Shown in pieces: positions 1 through 7,255 of a DNA stretch of 64,000 nucleotides (positions are counted from its first letter, which is position 1; each line of letters begins with the position of its first letter). A model generated the notes under the pieces. That model was not told the DNA's origin and did not search any database. It worked only from the letters and a program-made list of their open reading frames with translations. The position numbers and the translations under genes were made by a program. This DNA is from Streptomyces sp. JH14. Its GTDB lineage: Bacteria; Actinomycetota; Actinomycetes; Streptomycetales; Streptomycetaceae. The stretch is from assembly GCF_029428675.1 (NCBI RefSeq), contig NZ_JAJNEL010000001.1, positions 4,402,001 to 4,466,000 on the forward strand. The letters run 5' to 3'.

Positions 1-266
1 CCCCGGCCGGACCGACCTCGGGGATCACGTCGTCGCTGTCCTCGTCGCGCTCGCGCTCGGGTCCCTCGGGCTTCGCGACCCGGCGCACCTCGGACAAGCC
101 GACGATCACGCTGGCGGTCGGGGACCGGGTCACGCACGACCAGTTCGGGCTGGGCACGGTGACGGCGGTCGAGGGGGTCGGCGACCAGGCGAAGGCGACG
201 GTCGACTTCGGGGACGAGCGACCCAAGAAGCTGCTGCTGCGGTACGCGCCGGTGGAGAAGCTCTAG
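1..266 (+). CDS. pcrA: ATP-dependent DNA helicase PcrA/UvrD, C-terminal end (partial)
   Basis: The reading frame enters from the left edge (first full codon at base 3) and stops with TAG at 264-266, so only about 87 C-terminal residues are visible. A Ser/Arg-rich linker is followed by a small beta-barrel-like tail with the sequence VGDRVTHDQFGLGTVTAVEG, ending in YAPVEKL. This 'D-x-V-x-H-x-x-F-G-x-G' tail is the Tudor-like C-terminal domain of PcrA/UvrD superfamily 1 helicases, which binds RNA polymerase in the family. The helicase motifs lie outside the window, so the name rests on the tail alone and on conserved gene order. It faces the M23 peptidase gene tail to tail across a hairpin at 291-316. 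Confidence 0.8.
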   Translation, partial: PAGPTSGITSSLSSSRSRSGPSGFATRRTSDKPTITLAVGDRVTHDQFGLGTVTAVEGVGDQAKATVDFGDERPKKLLLRYAPVEKL

Positions 267-290
267 GAACGGAAGCCGTCCCGGCGGGGG

Positions 291-316
291 CGGGCGCGGC
301 GGCGTCGCCGCGCCCG
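291..316. terminator. Bidirectional hairpin terminator
   Basis: Perfect 11-bp inverted repeat (291-301 and 306-316) with a 4-base loop, almost pure G/C, between the convergent pcrA and M23 peptidase genes. There is no clear U-tract, as is usual in Streptomyces. Confidence 0.6.
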
Positions 317-331
317 CGCTGCTCAGGTCGC

Positions 332-1837
332 TCAGGTGGGGTCGAGGCCGTGGCTGCGGAGCCAGGGCAGCGGGTCTATGGCCGCCCCGCCGCCGGGCCG
401 CACCTCGAAGTGCATGTGCGGGCCGGTGGAGTTGCCGGAGTTGCCGGAGTACGCGATGACGTCGCCGGCCTTGACCGGGCCCGAGCGGAGCTTGGTGCTG
501 CTGAGGTGGCAGTACCAGGTCTCGGTGCCGTCGGCCATGGTGACGATGGCCATGTTCCCGTAGGCGTTGTTCCACTGGGTGCGGATCGTGCCGTCCGTCG
601 CGGCCATCACCGGAGTGCCGTACGAGACGGGGAAGTCGATGCCCGTGTGCACGGACATCCAGTTGACGCCCGCCTGGCCGAAGTAGGCGCTGAGGCCGTG
701 CTGCGTGATCGGCAGGAGGAACTTGGGGCGCAGCGCCTCCTTGCGCGCGGCCTCTTCCTCGCGCTTCTTCTTCTCGGCCGCCTGCCGCTCCTTCAGGTCG
801 ATGCGCTCCTGGGTGCGGCTGGCGCGGTCGGCGAAGTTCTCCGCGTCGGCGCTGAGGTTGGCGAGCTGGGTGTCCAGCTTGTTGTTGGCGGCGACCGGCT
901 TGACGGTGCCGGGGTCGGCGGCCGCCATCGACAGCGTGTCGTCCGCCTTGTCCTCCCCGCTGCCGAGCCCGCTGACGGAGGCGGCGGCGATACCGGCGAC
1001 GCTCATCACGCAGGCGGACGGGACGGCGACGGTGAGGAGCGCGGAACGCTTCGCAGGGGTGCGCCGCCGGCTGCGGCTGCCGCCACGGGTGCTGGGGCGG
1101 GTTGCGGGGCGCGGGATGTCGGCGGCGGTGCGGTCGGTCGCCTGGTCCATGTCCGGGGCGTCGTCGGCCTGGGGGTGGGCACCGTCGTCGCTGTCGGTGT
1201 CCCCGCCGGTGTCGGCGTCCCTGTCGGCGGTGTCGGGACCGGTGTCGGTGACGCTGAACTCGGCGGTGCGGTACGGATCGTAGGAACCCTGGTCCCCGTA
1301 CGACTCGTACGGCTCGTGCGCCTCGTACACCTCATGGGCGCTCTGTTCGGGTACGTACGACTCCTGCATGCCGTGCACGGTGTGTGCGGCGTGCTGTTCG
1401 TGGTCGGGCGTGGCGCCCGTGTTCCAGGCCGTGGCGTCGTACGCGCCGGTGTCGTAGGCGGCCGTCGCCCACTGGCCGTTCTGGTGCCAGTCGGCCGTAT
1501 CCCACTGGCCCGACGTGTCCGGGGCGCCGGCCTGCGCGGGGATGCCCGCGGCATCCGGCATCCAGGTCGCTGTGGTGTCGTACTGCGGCTGCTCGGTCCC
1601 GTACGCGGCATACGCGTCGTACGAGACGGTCTGCTGCACGCCCGCGTCCCACTGGGAGGAGTCGTACGGACCGTTGTATCCGGCCTGTCCGGCGTCGTAG
1701 CCGCTGTGGTACCCGGCGGTGTCGTACGTGCCGTCGTAACTGCCCGGGAGAGAGCCGAAGAGCGGGTCGTTGTCGAAGCTGCCCGTGGAGTGGCTGTCGT
1801 CACCGACATACCCGGCGTAGGGGTGCTGGTCGTTCAC
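332..1837 (-). CDS. Membrane-anchored M23 family metallopeptidase
   Basis: Probable peptidoglycan endopeptidase acting outside the membrane. The protein (501 aa) has three parts: an N-terminal cytoplasmic region of about 230 residues rich in Tyr, Asp, Gly and Ala with recurring 'YD' and 'YDT' units; one membrane segment beginning near SALLTVAVPSACVMSVAG, preceded by an Arg-rich stretch; then a charged coiled coil (KERQAAEKKKREEEAARKEA) leading to the M23 (LytM/lysostaphin) domain. Zinc ligands are visible as His397/Asp401 (HTGID) and the HMH motif (His474/His476), so it should be active. I chose the GTG at 1837, preceded by a GAGAGAGAAG-type ribosome site; the frame stays open upstream but reads as noncoding. 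Coiled coil plus LytM domain recalls regulators of cell separation; the low-complexity N-terminus has no function I recognise. Confidence 0.88.
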   Translation of the reverse strand: MNDQHPYAGYVGDDSHSTGSFDNDPLFGSLPGSYDGTYDTAGYHSGYDAGQAGYNGPYDSSQWDAGVQQTVSYDAYAAYGTEQPQYDTTATWMPDAAGIPAQAGAPDTSGQWDTADWHQNGQWATAAYDTGAYDATAWNTGATPDHEQHAAHTVHGMQESYVPEQSAHEVYEAHEPYESYGDQGSYDPYRTAEFSVTDTGPDTADRDADTGGDTDSDDGAHPQADDAPDMDQATDRTAADIPRPATRPSTRGGSRSRRRTPAKRSALLTVAVPSACVMSVAGIAAASVSGLGSGEDKADDTLSMAAADPGTVKPVAANNKLDTQLANLSADAENFADRASRTQERIDLKERQAAEKKKREEEAARKEALRPKFLLPITQHGLSAYFGQAGVNWMSVHTGIDFPVSYGTPVMAATDGTIRTQWNNAYGNMAIVTMADGTETWYCHLSSTKLRSGPVKAGDVIAYSGNSGNSTGPHMHFEVRPGGGAAIDPLPWLRSHGLDPT

Positions 1838-2197
1838 CAACTTCTCTCTCGCCTCGGCAGCAGGACCTGGGGCCCGGGCGCCCGGAGGGGGTCCCAGGGG
1901 AAAGCAGTGGCCGCGACTGTACCCGCCGGTATGCGACGGCGACAATCTTCGTCAGGCTCCGACCGCTCAGGAAACGGGCAATCGGCCGCCTTTCGGCGGA
2001 CTGTGCACACAGCCTTGGCTCTATGTTCGAAGTGCGTTCTATTTACGGGCCTGCTCGGGCGGGGACGGGGGGTGACGGACCCGCCTCATCGTGGCGTGGC
2101 GACCTTGTGCGTGAGGGCTCCGGTACTTCCGGGTCACCAGGGGCGGATGCCTCCAGGGCGAGGGGCGGGCCTTGCCCGGGGGAGGGGCGGGCCTCGC
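1838..2197. other. Intergenic region upstream of the M23 peptidase gene
   Basis: 360 bases without a convincing gene. On the minus strand there is a promoter-like pair, TTGTCG (1940-1945) and TACAGT (1916-1921) with an 18-base spacer, which would give a leader of about 70 bases. A 13-bp direct repeat (gaggggcgggcct) sits at 2160-2172 and 2182-2194, just past the lipase stop. I looked for the c-di-AMP riboswitch common before Streptomyces cell-wall hydrolase genes and did not find its conserved blocks. Confidence 0.4.
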
Positions 2198-3070
2198 TCA
2201 GGCCACCGAGGCGGTACCGGAAGCGAGTCCGGAGGTTGCTCCCGGGGACTCGAGCGCCTCACGGATCCCGGCGGCGACCGCCGGGTGGACCGGCAGTGCA
2301 AGGTGGCCGATCCCGCTGACGCGTACGTTCTGCGCATCGAGGTCCGGATGGTCGATGCAGGCCGCCTCGGCAGGGATGATCACCTGGTCCAGCTCGCTCC
2401 AGAAGCTCACGAACCGGGTCCGGCAGCCGGGCGCGGGCCGGCGCAGCTCCTCGATCGGGGCCGAGCCGCTGCGCATCTGGCGCACGATCGGATGCGCGCT
2501 GGCCATCGGGGCGACGGACGTGCCGCCGTGCGGGGTACCGAGGGTGACCAGGGTGCGGACCCGCCGGTCACCGCCGAGTCGCTGCACGTAGTAACGGGCG
2601 ATCAGGCCGCCGAGGCTGTGCCCGACGATGTCGACCTCATGGTGTCCCGTGCGGGCGCAGATCTCCTCGATGTGGCGGCCGAGCAGCTCGGCGGCCGTAC
2701 GGATGTCGCACGTCAGCGGCGAGTAGTTGAGCGACTCCAGATGGTGCCAGCCGTGCCGGGCGAGGGAGCGGCGGAGCAGGACGAACACGGAGCGGTTGTC
2801 GATGAAGCCGTGGAGCAGCACCACGGGCGGCCGGTCGGGGCTCTCGACGGGGAGGACCGGCGTGCCGGCCGGTTCGGGGGACGGTTCGGACGGGTGCGAA
2901 GGGTCCCGTCGCTCGCTGGTGATGCCTGCGGGGTAGAGGAGCACATGCCCGGCGAGGACGATCAGCTCCAGTGCGGTGGCTCTGAGCAGTGCCGATGAAA
3001 GCCAGGTGCGGCGCAGACATGGCCGCAGCAGCAGCGGTGAGAGGAAAGGCAGGACCTTCATGACCTTCAT
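2198..3070 (-). CDS. Alpha/beta hydrolase, triacylglycerol lipase/esterase type
   Basis: Probable lipase or esterase (290 aa). The N-terminus is hydrophobic (residues about 20-48), suggesting a membrane anchor or an uncleaved secretion signal. The oxyanion-hole motif LLHGF is at 85-89, the nucleophile elbow GHSLGG at 150-155 (Ser152), an acid candidate Asp228 (SELDQVI) and a catalytic His256 (GIGHLAL). The segment VTLGTPHGG is typical of bacterial triacylglycerol lipases that cleave long acyl chains. The start at 3070 follows AGGAGGT at ideal spacing. The neighbour downstream on the same strand is the M23 peptidase, 360 bases away, so probably a separate unit. Substrate cannot be told from sequence. 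Confidence 0.88.
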   Translation of the reverse strand: MKVMKVLPFLSPLLLRPCLRRTWLSSALLRATALELIVLAGHVLLYPAGITSERRDPSHPSEPSPEPAGTPVLPVESPDRPPVVLLHGFIDNRSVFVLLRRSLARHGWHHLESLNYSPLTCDIRTAAELLGRHIEEICARTGHHEVDIVGHSLGGLIARYYVQRLGGDRRVRTLVTLGTPHGGTSVAPMASAHPIVRQMRSGSAPIEELRRPAPGCRTRFVSFWSELDQVIIPAEAACIDHPDLDAQNVRVSGIGHLALPVHPAVAAGIREALESPGATSGLASGTASVA

Positions 3071-3423
3071 GGCCGACCTCCTGCTTGGCGCACGAGGAGG
3101 CGGCTCCGGTCCCCGTATGCCCTCAGGGGCGCCGTGACAGAGGTGTGGGTCCGGGCTGGTCGGGCCTGGGCCGACGAGCTGTACCGCCGTGCCGTGCCGT
3201 GCGGCTGGCGGCGCGGTGGTACAGCCACCTCGTAGCGGCTCCCCTGGCGTCCGTCCCGCGCGGCGGGTGTGGCCCGTGATGCGGCAGGGCGCCTGGCGAA
3301 CATGTCCCAGGTGTGATTTCCCCCTCCCGGTCCACCGCGAAACGGCGCGTTGCGGGATGCTGTCGATAACGTTCGTTCACATCCCCGGCCCTTCAGGCAC
3401 GGGAGACGCATGTGGAGGCAGTG
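3071..3423. other. Divergent intergenic region, lipase / mutase small subunit
   Basis: 353 bases between divergently transcribed genes. No open frame here has its own ribosome site. It must hold both promoters, but I cannot assign convincing -35/-10 pairs. The stretch 3360-3390 is the least GC-rich part and the likeliest promoter for the rightward gene. Confidence 0.3.
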
Positions 3424-3837
3424 ATGGGTGTGACCGGTCCGATCCGAGTGGTGGTGGCCAAGCCGGGCCTCGACGGCCATGACCGCGGCGCCAAGGTGAT
3501 CGCGAGGGCGCTGCGCGACGCCGGTATGGAGGTCATCTACACCGGGCTCCACCAGACGCCCGAGCAGATCGTGGACACCGCGATCCAGGAGGACGCCGAC
3601 GCGATCGGCCTCTCGATCCTTTCCGGCGCCCACAACACGCTCTTCGCCAAGGTGATCGAGCTGCTCAAGGACCGCGACGCGGAGGACATCAAGGTGTTCG
3701 GCGGCGGCATCATTCCGGAGGCGGACATCGAACCGCTGAAGGAACAGGGTGTCGCAGCGATCTTCACCCCGGGTGCGACGACGGCATCGATCGTCGACTG
3801 GGTCAACGCGAACGTGCGCCAGCCTGCGGAAGCCTGA
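3424..3837 (+). CDS. icmB: Cobalamin-binding small subunit of acyl-CoA mutase (IcmB-like)
   Basis: A stand-alone B12-binding domain (137 aa) that pairs with a separate catalytic subunit in carbon-skeleton rearrangements such as isobutyryl-CoA/n-butyryl-CoA or methylmalonyl-CoA/succinyl-CoA. The base-off cobalamin motif DxHxxG is intact as DGHDRG (Asp17, His19, Gly22); SILSG and FGGGIIP complete the Rossmann-like B12 fold. Length and sequence fit IcmB of S. cinnamonensis as I remember it. Start: ATG 3424 behind GGAGG at 3414-3418; GTG 3421 is possible. No large subunit is adjacent; the only one in the window is at 60453. The partner could also be a mutase elsewhere in the genome, which is common in Streptomyces. 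Confidence 0.85.
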   Translation: MGVTGPIRVVVAKPGLDGHDRGAKVIARALRDAGMEVIYTGLHQTPEQIVDTAIQEDADAIGLSILSGAHNTLFAKVIELLKDRDAEDIKVFGGGIIPEADIEPLKEQGVAAIFTPGATTASIVDWVNANVRQPAEA

Positions 3838-3894
3838 TTCCGGGCGACGCCTGATCCAGGGAAGCCCGATCCCGGCGGAACCGACGCCGGCGGG

Positions 3895-3946
3895 CGGACG
3901 TCCCCCCTGCGCGCCGTGCCGCGCCACGCAGGGGCGATGACGTCCG
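3895..3946. terminator. Compound hairpin in convergent intergenic region
   Basis: Two nested stems: outer CGGACGTC (3895-3902) with GACGTCCG (3939-3946), inner CCCCTGCG (3904-3911) with CGCAGGGG (3927-3934). It lies between the convergent icmB-like and DUF5691 genes (gap 3838-4088), so a two-way terminator is the simplest reading. Confidence 0.55.
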
Positions 3947-4088
3947 TGTCGCCGGCCGCCCGCGTTCTCCGCCGGCGGTGTCCCCCGCCCGGCCCCCCCC
4001 CGCGTCCTCGACGGCCGGTGTCCCCGCCCTCCGGACCGGTGGGCGACCGAGCCCGTCCGGAGACCGAGGACACGGCGCCGTCGCCCTG

Positions 4089-5711
4089 TCACCCCGCTTC
4101 CGGTATCAGCTCCGCGTCCATCGTCGCGCGCAGCCGCAGCGTGGAGACCAGGCGGCGGAACGCCTCCGACCAGTAGCCGGCCGCGCCCGGTGACGCCCCT
4201 TCCGGCTCGTCCGGGGTGGTCGTCAGGACCTCCAGGCGGTTCGCCTCCGCCGGGTTCAGGCAGCGCTCGGCCAGCCCCATGACGCCGCTGAAACTCCACG
4301 GGTAACTGCCCGCGTCGCGGGCGATGTCGAGCGCGTCGACAACCGATCTGCCGAGCGGCTCCGCCCAGGGGACCGGGCAGACACCCAGAAGCTGGAACGC
4401 CTCCGACAGACCGTGCGCGGCGACGAAGCCGGCCACCCACGCGGCCCGTTCCGCCCCGGGCAGCGTCGCGAGGAGTTTCGACCGCTCGGCGAGCGACGCC
4501 GTACCGGGGCTGTTCGACGGGGGGAGCGAGGGGGCGCCCAGCAGTGCGCGGGCCCATTCACGGTCGCGCTGCCGTACCGCTGCCCGGCACCAGGCCGCGT
4601 GCAGTTCCTCGGCCCATCCGTCGGCGACGGGCAGGGCGACGATCTCTCGCGCCGTACGGCCGCCGAACCGCCCGGACCAGGTGGACAGCGGAGTCGCCTC
4701 GACCAACTGGCCCAGCCACCACGACCGTTCGCCCCGGCCGGACGGTGGCACCGCCACCACACCGTCGCGCTGCATCGCGGCATCGCACTCGTGCGGCGCC
4801 TCCACGGCGACGGACGCGGCGCCGGCTGTCAGGTCAGGGCCCACGCACGACGACGCGCGGGCCGCCATCCGTCCCGCCAGCGCCGACTCCGGCAGCGCGG
4901 ACAGCAACTCGGCGGCCGTCGCGCGCACATTGCGGCTGCGGTCGGCGAGGGCCTGCTCCAGGAAGGGTTCGTCCGCGGCGGACAGCCCGGCGCGCAACGA
5001 GTCCAGGAACATCAGCCGGTCCTCGGCACGCTCCGTGGACCACGTACTGGTCAGCAGTGCGAGCGCGTCGGCCGGATCATGCGCCCGTACGGCCCCGAGC
5101 AGGGCGACGCGCTCGGCGAACAGGCCTTCCTCCCACAGCCGGCGCACCGCCTCGGGGCCGGTCACGTCGGGCAGCGGCGAGCCGCCGGACGAGCCGCGCA
5201 GGGCGAACTTCCACTCGGGGTTCAGCCCGGCCAGCCACAGCCCGCGCGGCCCGGCGAACGCCAGGGCCTGCGGCCGCAGGTCGGTACGTGCCCGGGCCGC
5301 GTCCAGCAGCCCCGGCAGCAGTGCGGCCGGGGCCCGGTAGCCGCGCAGATTGGCGGCGGCCAGCCACTGCGGGATCAGCTCCGTGAGATCGGGAGCCGTT
5401 CCGCGCCGGCCGCCCGCACCGGCCGGCGCCGACCGGTCGGCCAGCAGCTGTGCGAGCCTGCGCCGGGCAGCGGGCGGCAGTGGCGGCCGAGGGTCGGCGG
5501 GCGCAGTCCCGGGCCGGGCGGCCGCGGCCGCGGGCAGCAGCCCGGCTCTGCGTCGCACCGTGTGCAGCGCCGCCGCGTCCAGCAGCGCGACCGGCCCGGC
5601 CCCGGCCCCGGCCCCCGTCCCGGGCGGCCGGCGGTCGGTGCCGAGCAGCGCCGATGTGACGAGCTCTTCCCACGGTGCGGTGGTGCCGAACGTCGTACGT
5701 GTGCGGAGCAT
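4089..5711 (-). CDS. DUF5691 family protein of the SWIM-MoxR-VWA cluster
   Basis: A 540-aa Ala/Leu/Arg-rich, probably all-helical soluble protein with no signal peptide or membrane segment. The middle part (EQALADRSRNVRATAAELLSALPES and surroundings) looks like HEAT/armadillo-type repeats. I place it in the DUF5691 family from its position behind a SWIM protein and from the N-terminal W-x-E-L-V-T-S-A-L-L-G motif. The start at 5711 follows GGAGGAGG; an extension to 5756 would overlap the SWIM stop. It begins 16 bases after the SWIM gene stop, so the two are surely co-transcribed. Function unknown; a scaffold or substrate-binding role for the ATPase-VWA module is inference. Confidence 0.75.
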   Translation of the reverse strand: MLRTRTTFGTTAPWEELVTSALLGTDRRPPGTGAGAGAGPVALLDAAALHTVRRRAGLLPAAAAARPGTAPADPRPPLPPAARRRLAQLLADRSAPAGAGGRRGTAPDLTELIPQWLAAANLRGYRAPAALLPGLLDAARARTDLRPQALAFAGPRGLWLAGLNPEWKFALRGSSGGSPLPDVTGPEAVRRLWEEGLFAERVALLGAVRAHDPADALALLTSTWSTERAEDRLMFLDSLRAGLSAADEPFLEQALADRSRNVRATAAELLSALPESALAGRMAARASSCVGPDLTAGAASVAVEAPHECDAAMQRDGVVAVPPSGRGERSWWLGQLVEATPLSTWSGRFGGRTAREIVALPVADGWAEELHAAWCRAAVRQRDREWARALLGAPSLPPSNSPGTASLAERSKLLATLPGAERAAWVAGFVAAHGLSEAFQLLGVCPVPWAEPLGRSVVDALDIARDAGSYPWSFSGVMGLAERCLNPAEANRLEVLTTTPDEPEGASPGAAGYWSEAFRRLVSTLRLRATMDAELIPEAG

Positions 5712-5727
5712 CGGTCCTCCTCCAGGG

Positions 5728-7137
5728 TCAGATGAGCGGCACGGTCTCGGCCGCACCGTCGTCGGAGTTGTCGGCCGCCCAGGCCGCGAGCGGGTCGAAG
5801 CCGCGGTGGCCGCATTCGCCGAAGACGGTGAGCGGCGCGCCGCCGGAGAGCGCCACGAGCTTCCAGAGGCCCGGCCGGGACAGCGCGGCCGGGGCGACGG
5901 GCAGGGCCGTGCCGTCCAGCGCGTCCGCCAGTTGCCAGCCGTCGCCCGACGGCACCGGTATCACCGCGCGCAGGGTGACCGGCCAGGACTCCAGCCATGG
6001 GTCGTCTTGCAGGGCGTGCCCGTACGCGGCGACCGCGGCCGTTGCCGTGCAGCCCGGCGGGGGAGTGCCGGCCGGTGACGGCGCGCCGAACTGCCCGCCC
6101 AGCTCCGCCCGGAGCTGCCCGGCCCCCCGGTACGGCGTGAGCTCGGCGTCGATCGTGACGCCCACCGGCAGGGCCTGACCGGGCGAGCGCCCGGCCGCCC
6201 CGAAGGACAGCAGCAGTGCCGTCCGGCCCGAGTCCCTGCCGTACAGCCAGATCCGGCGTGTGACGAGCTTGCCGTCCGGGGTGTCGTACTGGGCGAGGAC
6301 CAGCCAGTGGTCGCGGACCGGGGGGCCGTCGGCAGGGGCCGTCAGCCCCACCCGCGCACGGACCGTCGCCGCCAGCGGGGCCGGCAGCCGGTCGATGCGC
6401 AGCCACGCGCTGTCCAGCAGATGCAGCAGGGCGCACTCCTCCAGCAGCCGCCCCGGCCAGCCGGGGCCCGACGCCGGGATCGCCCCCAACTCCCGGACCC
6501 GGCCCGCCAGCCCCGGCGCCTGGGCGTCGACCATGCGGGCCGCCGTCTCCTCCCACAGCCCGTACCCCGACTGATCGGCCGACGCCAGACCGCCGCGCAG
6601 CAGATCCGTCAGCCGCTGCTCCAGCTCCTGCGCGCCGCCGGTGATCCGCTCGGCCCGGCGCTCGGCGCGCCGCCGGGCGGCCTCCGGGTCGGCCGGGCCG
6701 GCACTCGCACCGCCCGCACTCGAACCGCCGCCTTCCGTCCCCGTCTTCTGCGCTGCCCGTCTGCGACGGCCGTCGAGCCACTCCCCGGCCCAGTCGGGCA
6801 CCTCCGCCGACCCGAGCACCGACTCGTCCGACGCCCAGAGCAGCAGCAGGCCCAGCGCGTGCTTGCACGGGAACTTCCGGCTGGGACAACTGCACTTGTA
6901 TGCGGGGCCCGTCGTGTCGACCACCGTCTGATACGGCTTGCTTCCGCTTCCCTTGCACAGCCCCCATACCGCGCCCGACCCGTCACAGCCCGCGCCGGAC
7001 CACGGTCCGGCCGAACCGAGCCTGCCGCCCGCCTTGCGTGACGATGCGTCAGGAGCCAGGGCCAGGACCTGCTCCACCGTCCAGCGCGCCGCCGGAGCAG
7101 CGGTGCGCGAGGGTTCTCCCCCGTGAGATAGCAGCAT
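5728..7137 (-). CDS. SWIM zinc-finger protein
   Basis: A 469-aa cytosolic protein with a SWIM zinc-binding motif CxCx(n)CxH near the N-terminus (CSCPSRKFPCKH, Cys82, Cys84, Cys91, His93). SWIM domains bind DNA or proteins in other families. The rest contains no motif I recognise, with a Glu/Arg-rich helical stretch around PEAARRRAERRAERITGG. ATG 7137 is taken as the start; in-frame GTG and TTG codons at 7161 and 7167 are alternatives but would fall in the inverted repeat of the divergent promoter. No strong ribosome site is visible. It resembles E. coli YehQ in family and context (recollection). It is transcribed away from the MoxR gene and leads a two-gene unit with DUF5691. Confidence 0.85.
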   Translation of the reverse strand: MLLSHGGEPSRTAAPAARWTVEQVLALAPDASSRKAGGRLGSAGPWSGAGCDGSGAVWGLCKGSGSKPYQTVVDTTGPAYKCSCPSRKFPCKHALGLLLLWASDESVLGSAEVPDWAGEWLDGRRRRAAQKTGTEGGGSSAGGASAGPADPEAARRRAERRAERITGGAQELEQRLTDLLRGGLASADQSGYGLWEETAARMVDAQAPGLAGRVRELGAIPASGPGWPGRLLEECALLHLLDSAWLRIDRLPAPLAATVRARVGLTAPADGPPVRDHWLVLAQYDTPDGKLVTRRIWLYGRDSGRTALLLSFGAAGRSPGQALPVGVTIDAELTPYRGAGQLRAELGGQFGAPSPAGTPPPGCTATAAVAAYGHALQDDPWLESWPVTLRAVIPVPSGDGWQLADALDGTALPVAPAALSRPGLWKLVALSGGAPLTVFGECGHRGFDPLAAWAADNSDDGAAETVPLI

Positions 7138-7158
7138 GCCGACGACGGTAGGACGCGG

Positions 7159-7203
7159 CACTGACAATCGGCCCCGACCTGCGGAGACGGACGATTGTCA
7201 GTG
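7159..7203. promoter_or_regulatory. Perfect 12-bp inverted repeat in divergent promoter
   Basis: CACTGACAATCG (7159-7170) and its exact reverse complement (7192-7203), separated by 21 bases, between the SWIM start (7137) and the MoxR start (7256). Centre-to-centre spacing of the arms is 33 bp, about three helical turns. This fits an operator for a dimeric or looping regulator acting on both arms. No regulator gene is adjacent, so the binder is unknown. Confidence 0.55.
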
Positions 7204-7255
7204 GCGTGGTGCACGGTGGGAACCACATCAGGTCGACTGATCTGGAGGGGGATCC

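Noticed and set aside
1838..2197. Possible c-di-AMP (ydaO) riboswitch before the M23 peptidase gene
   Set aside because: Such switches precede wall-hydrolase genes in Streptomyces, but the conserved sequence blocks are not present on the minus strand.
350..2998. 882-aa plus-strand open frame across the M23 and lipase genes
   Set aside because: It spans two genes and the gap on the opposite strand, has Arg/Val/Gly-rich nonsense composition and no ribosome site.
3838..4088. Short open frames in the gap after the icmB-like gene
   Set aside because: Pro/Arg-rich translations without ribosome sites; the region is better explained by the compound hairpin.
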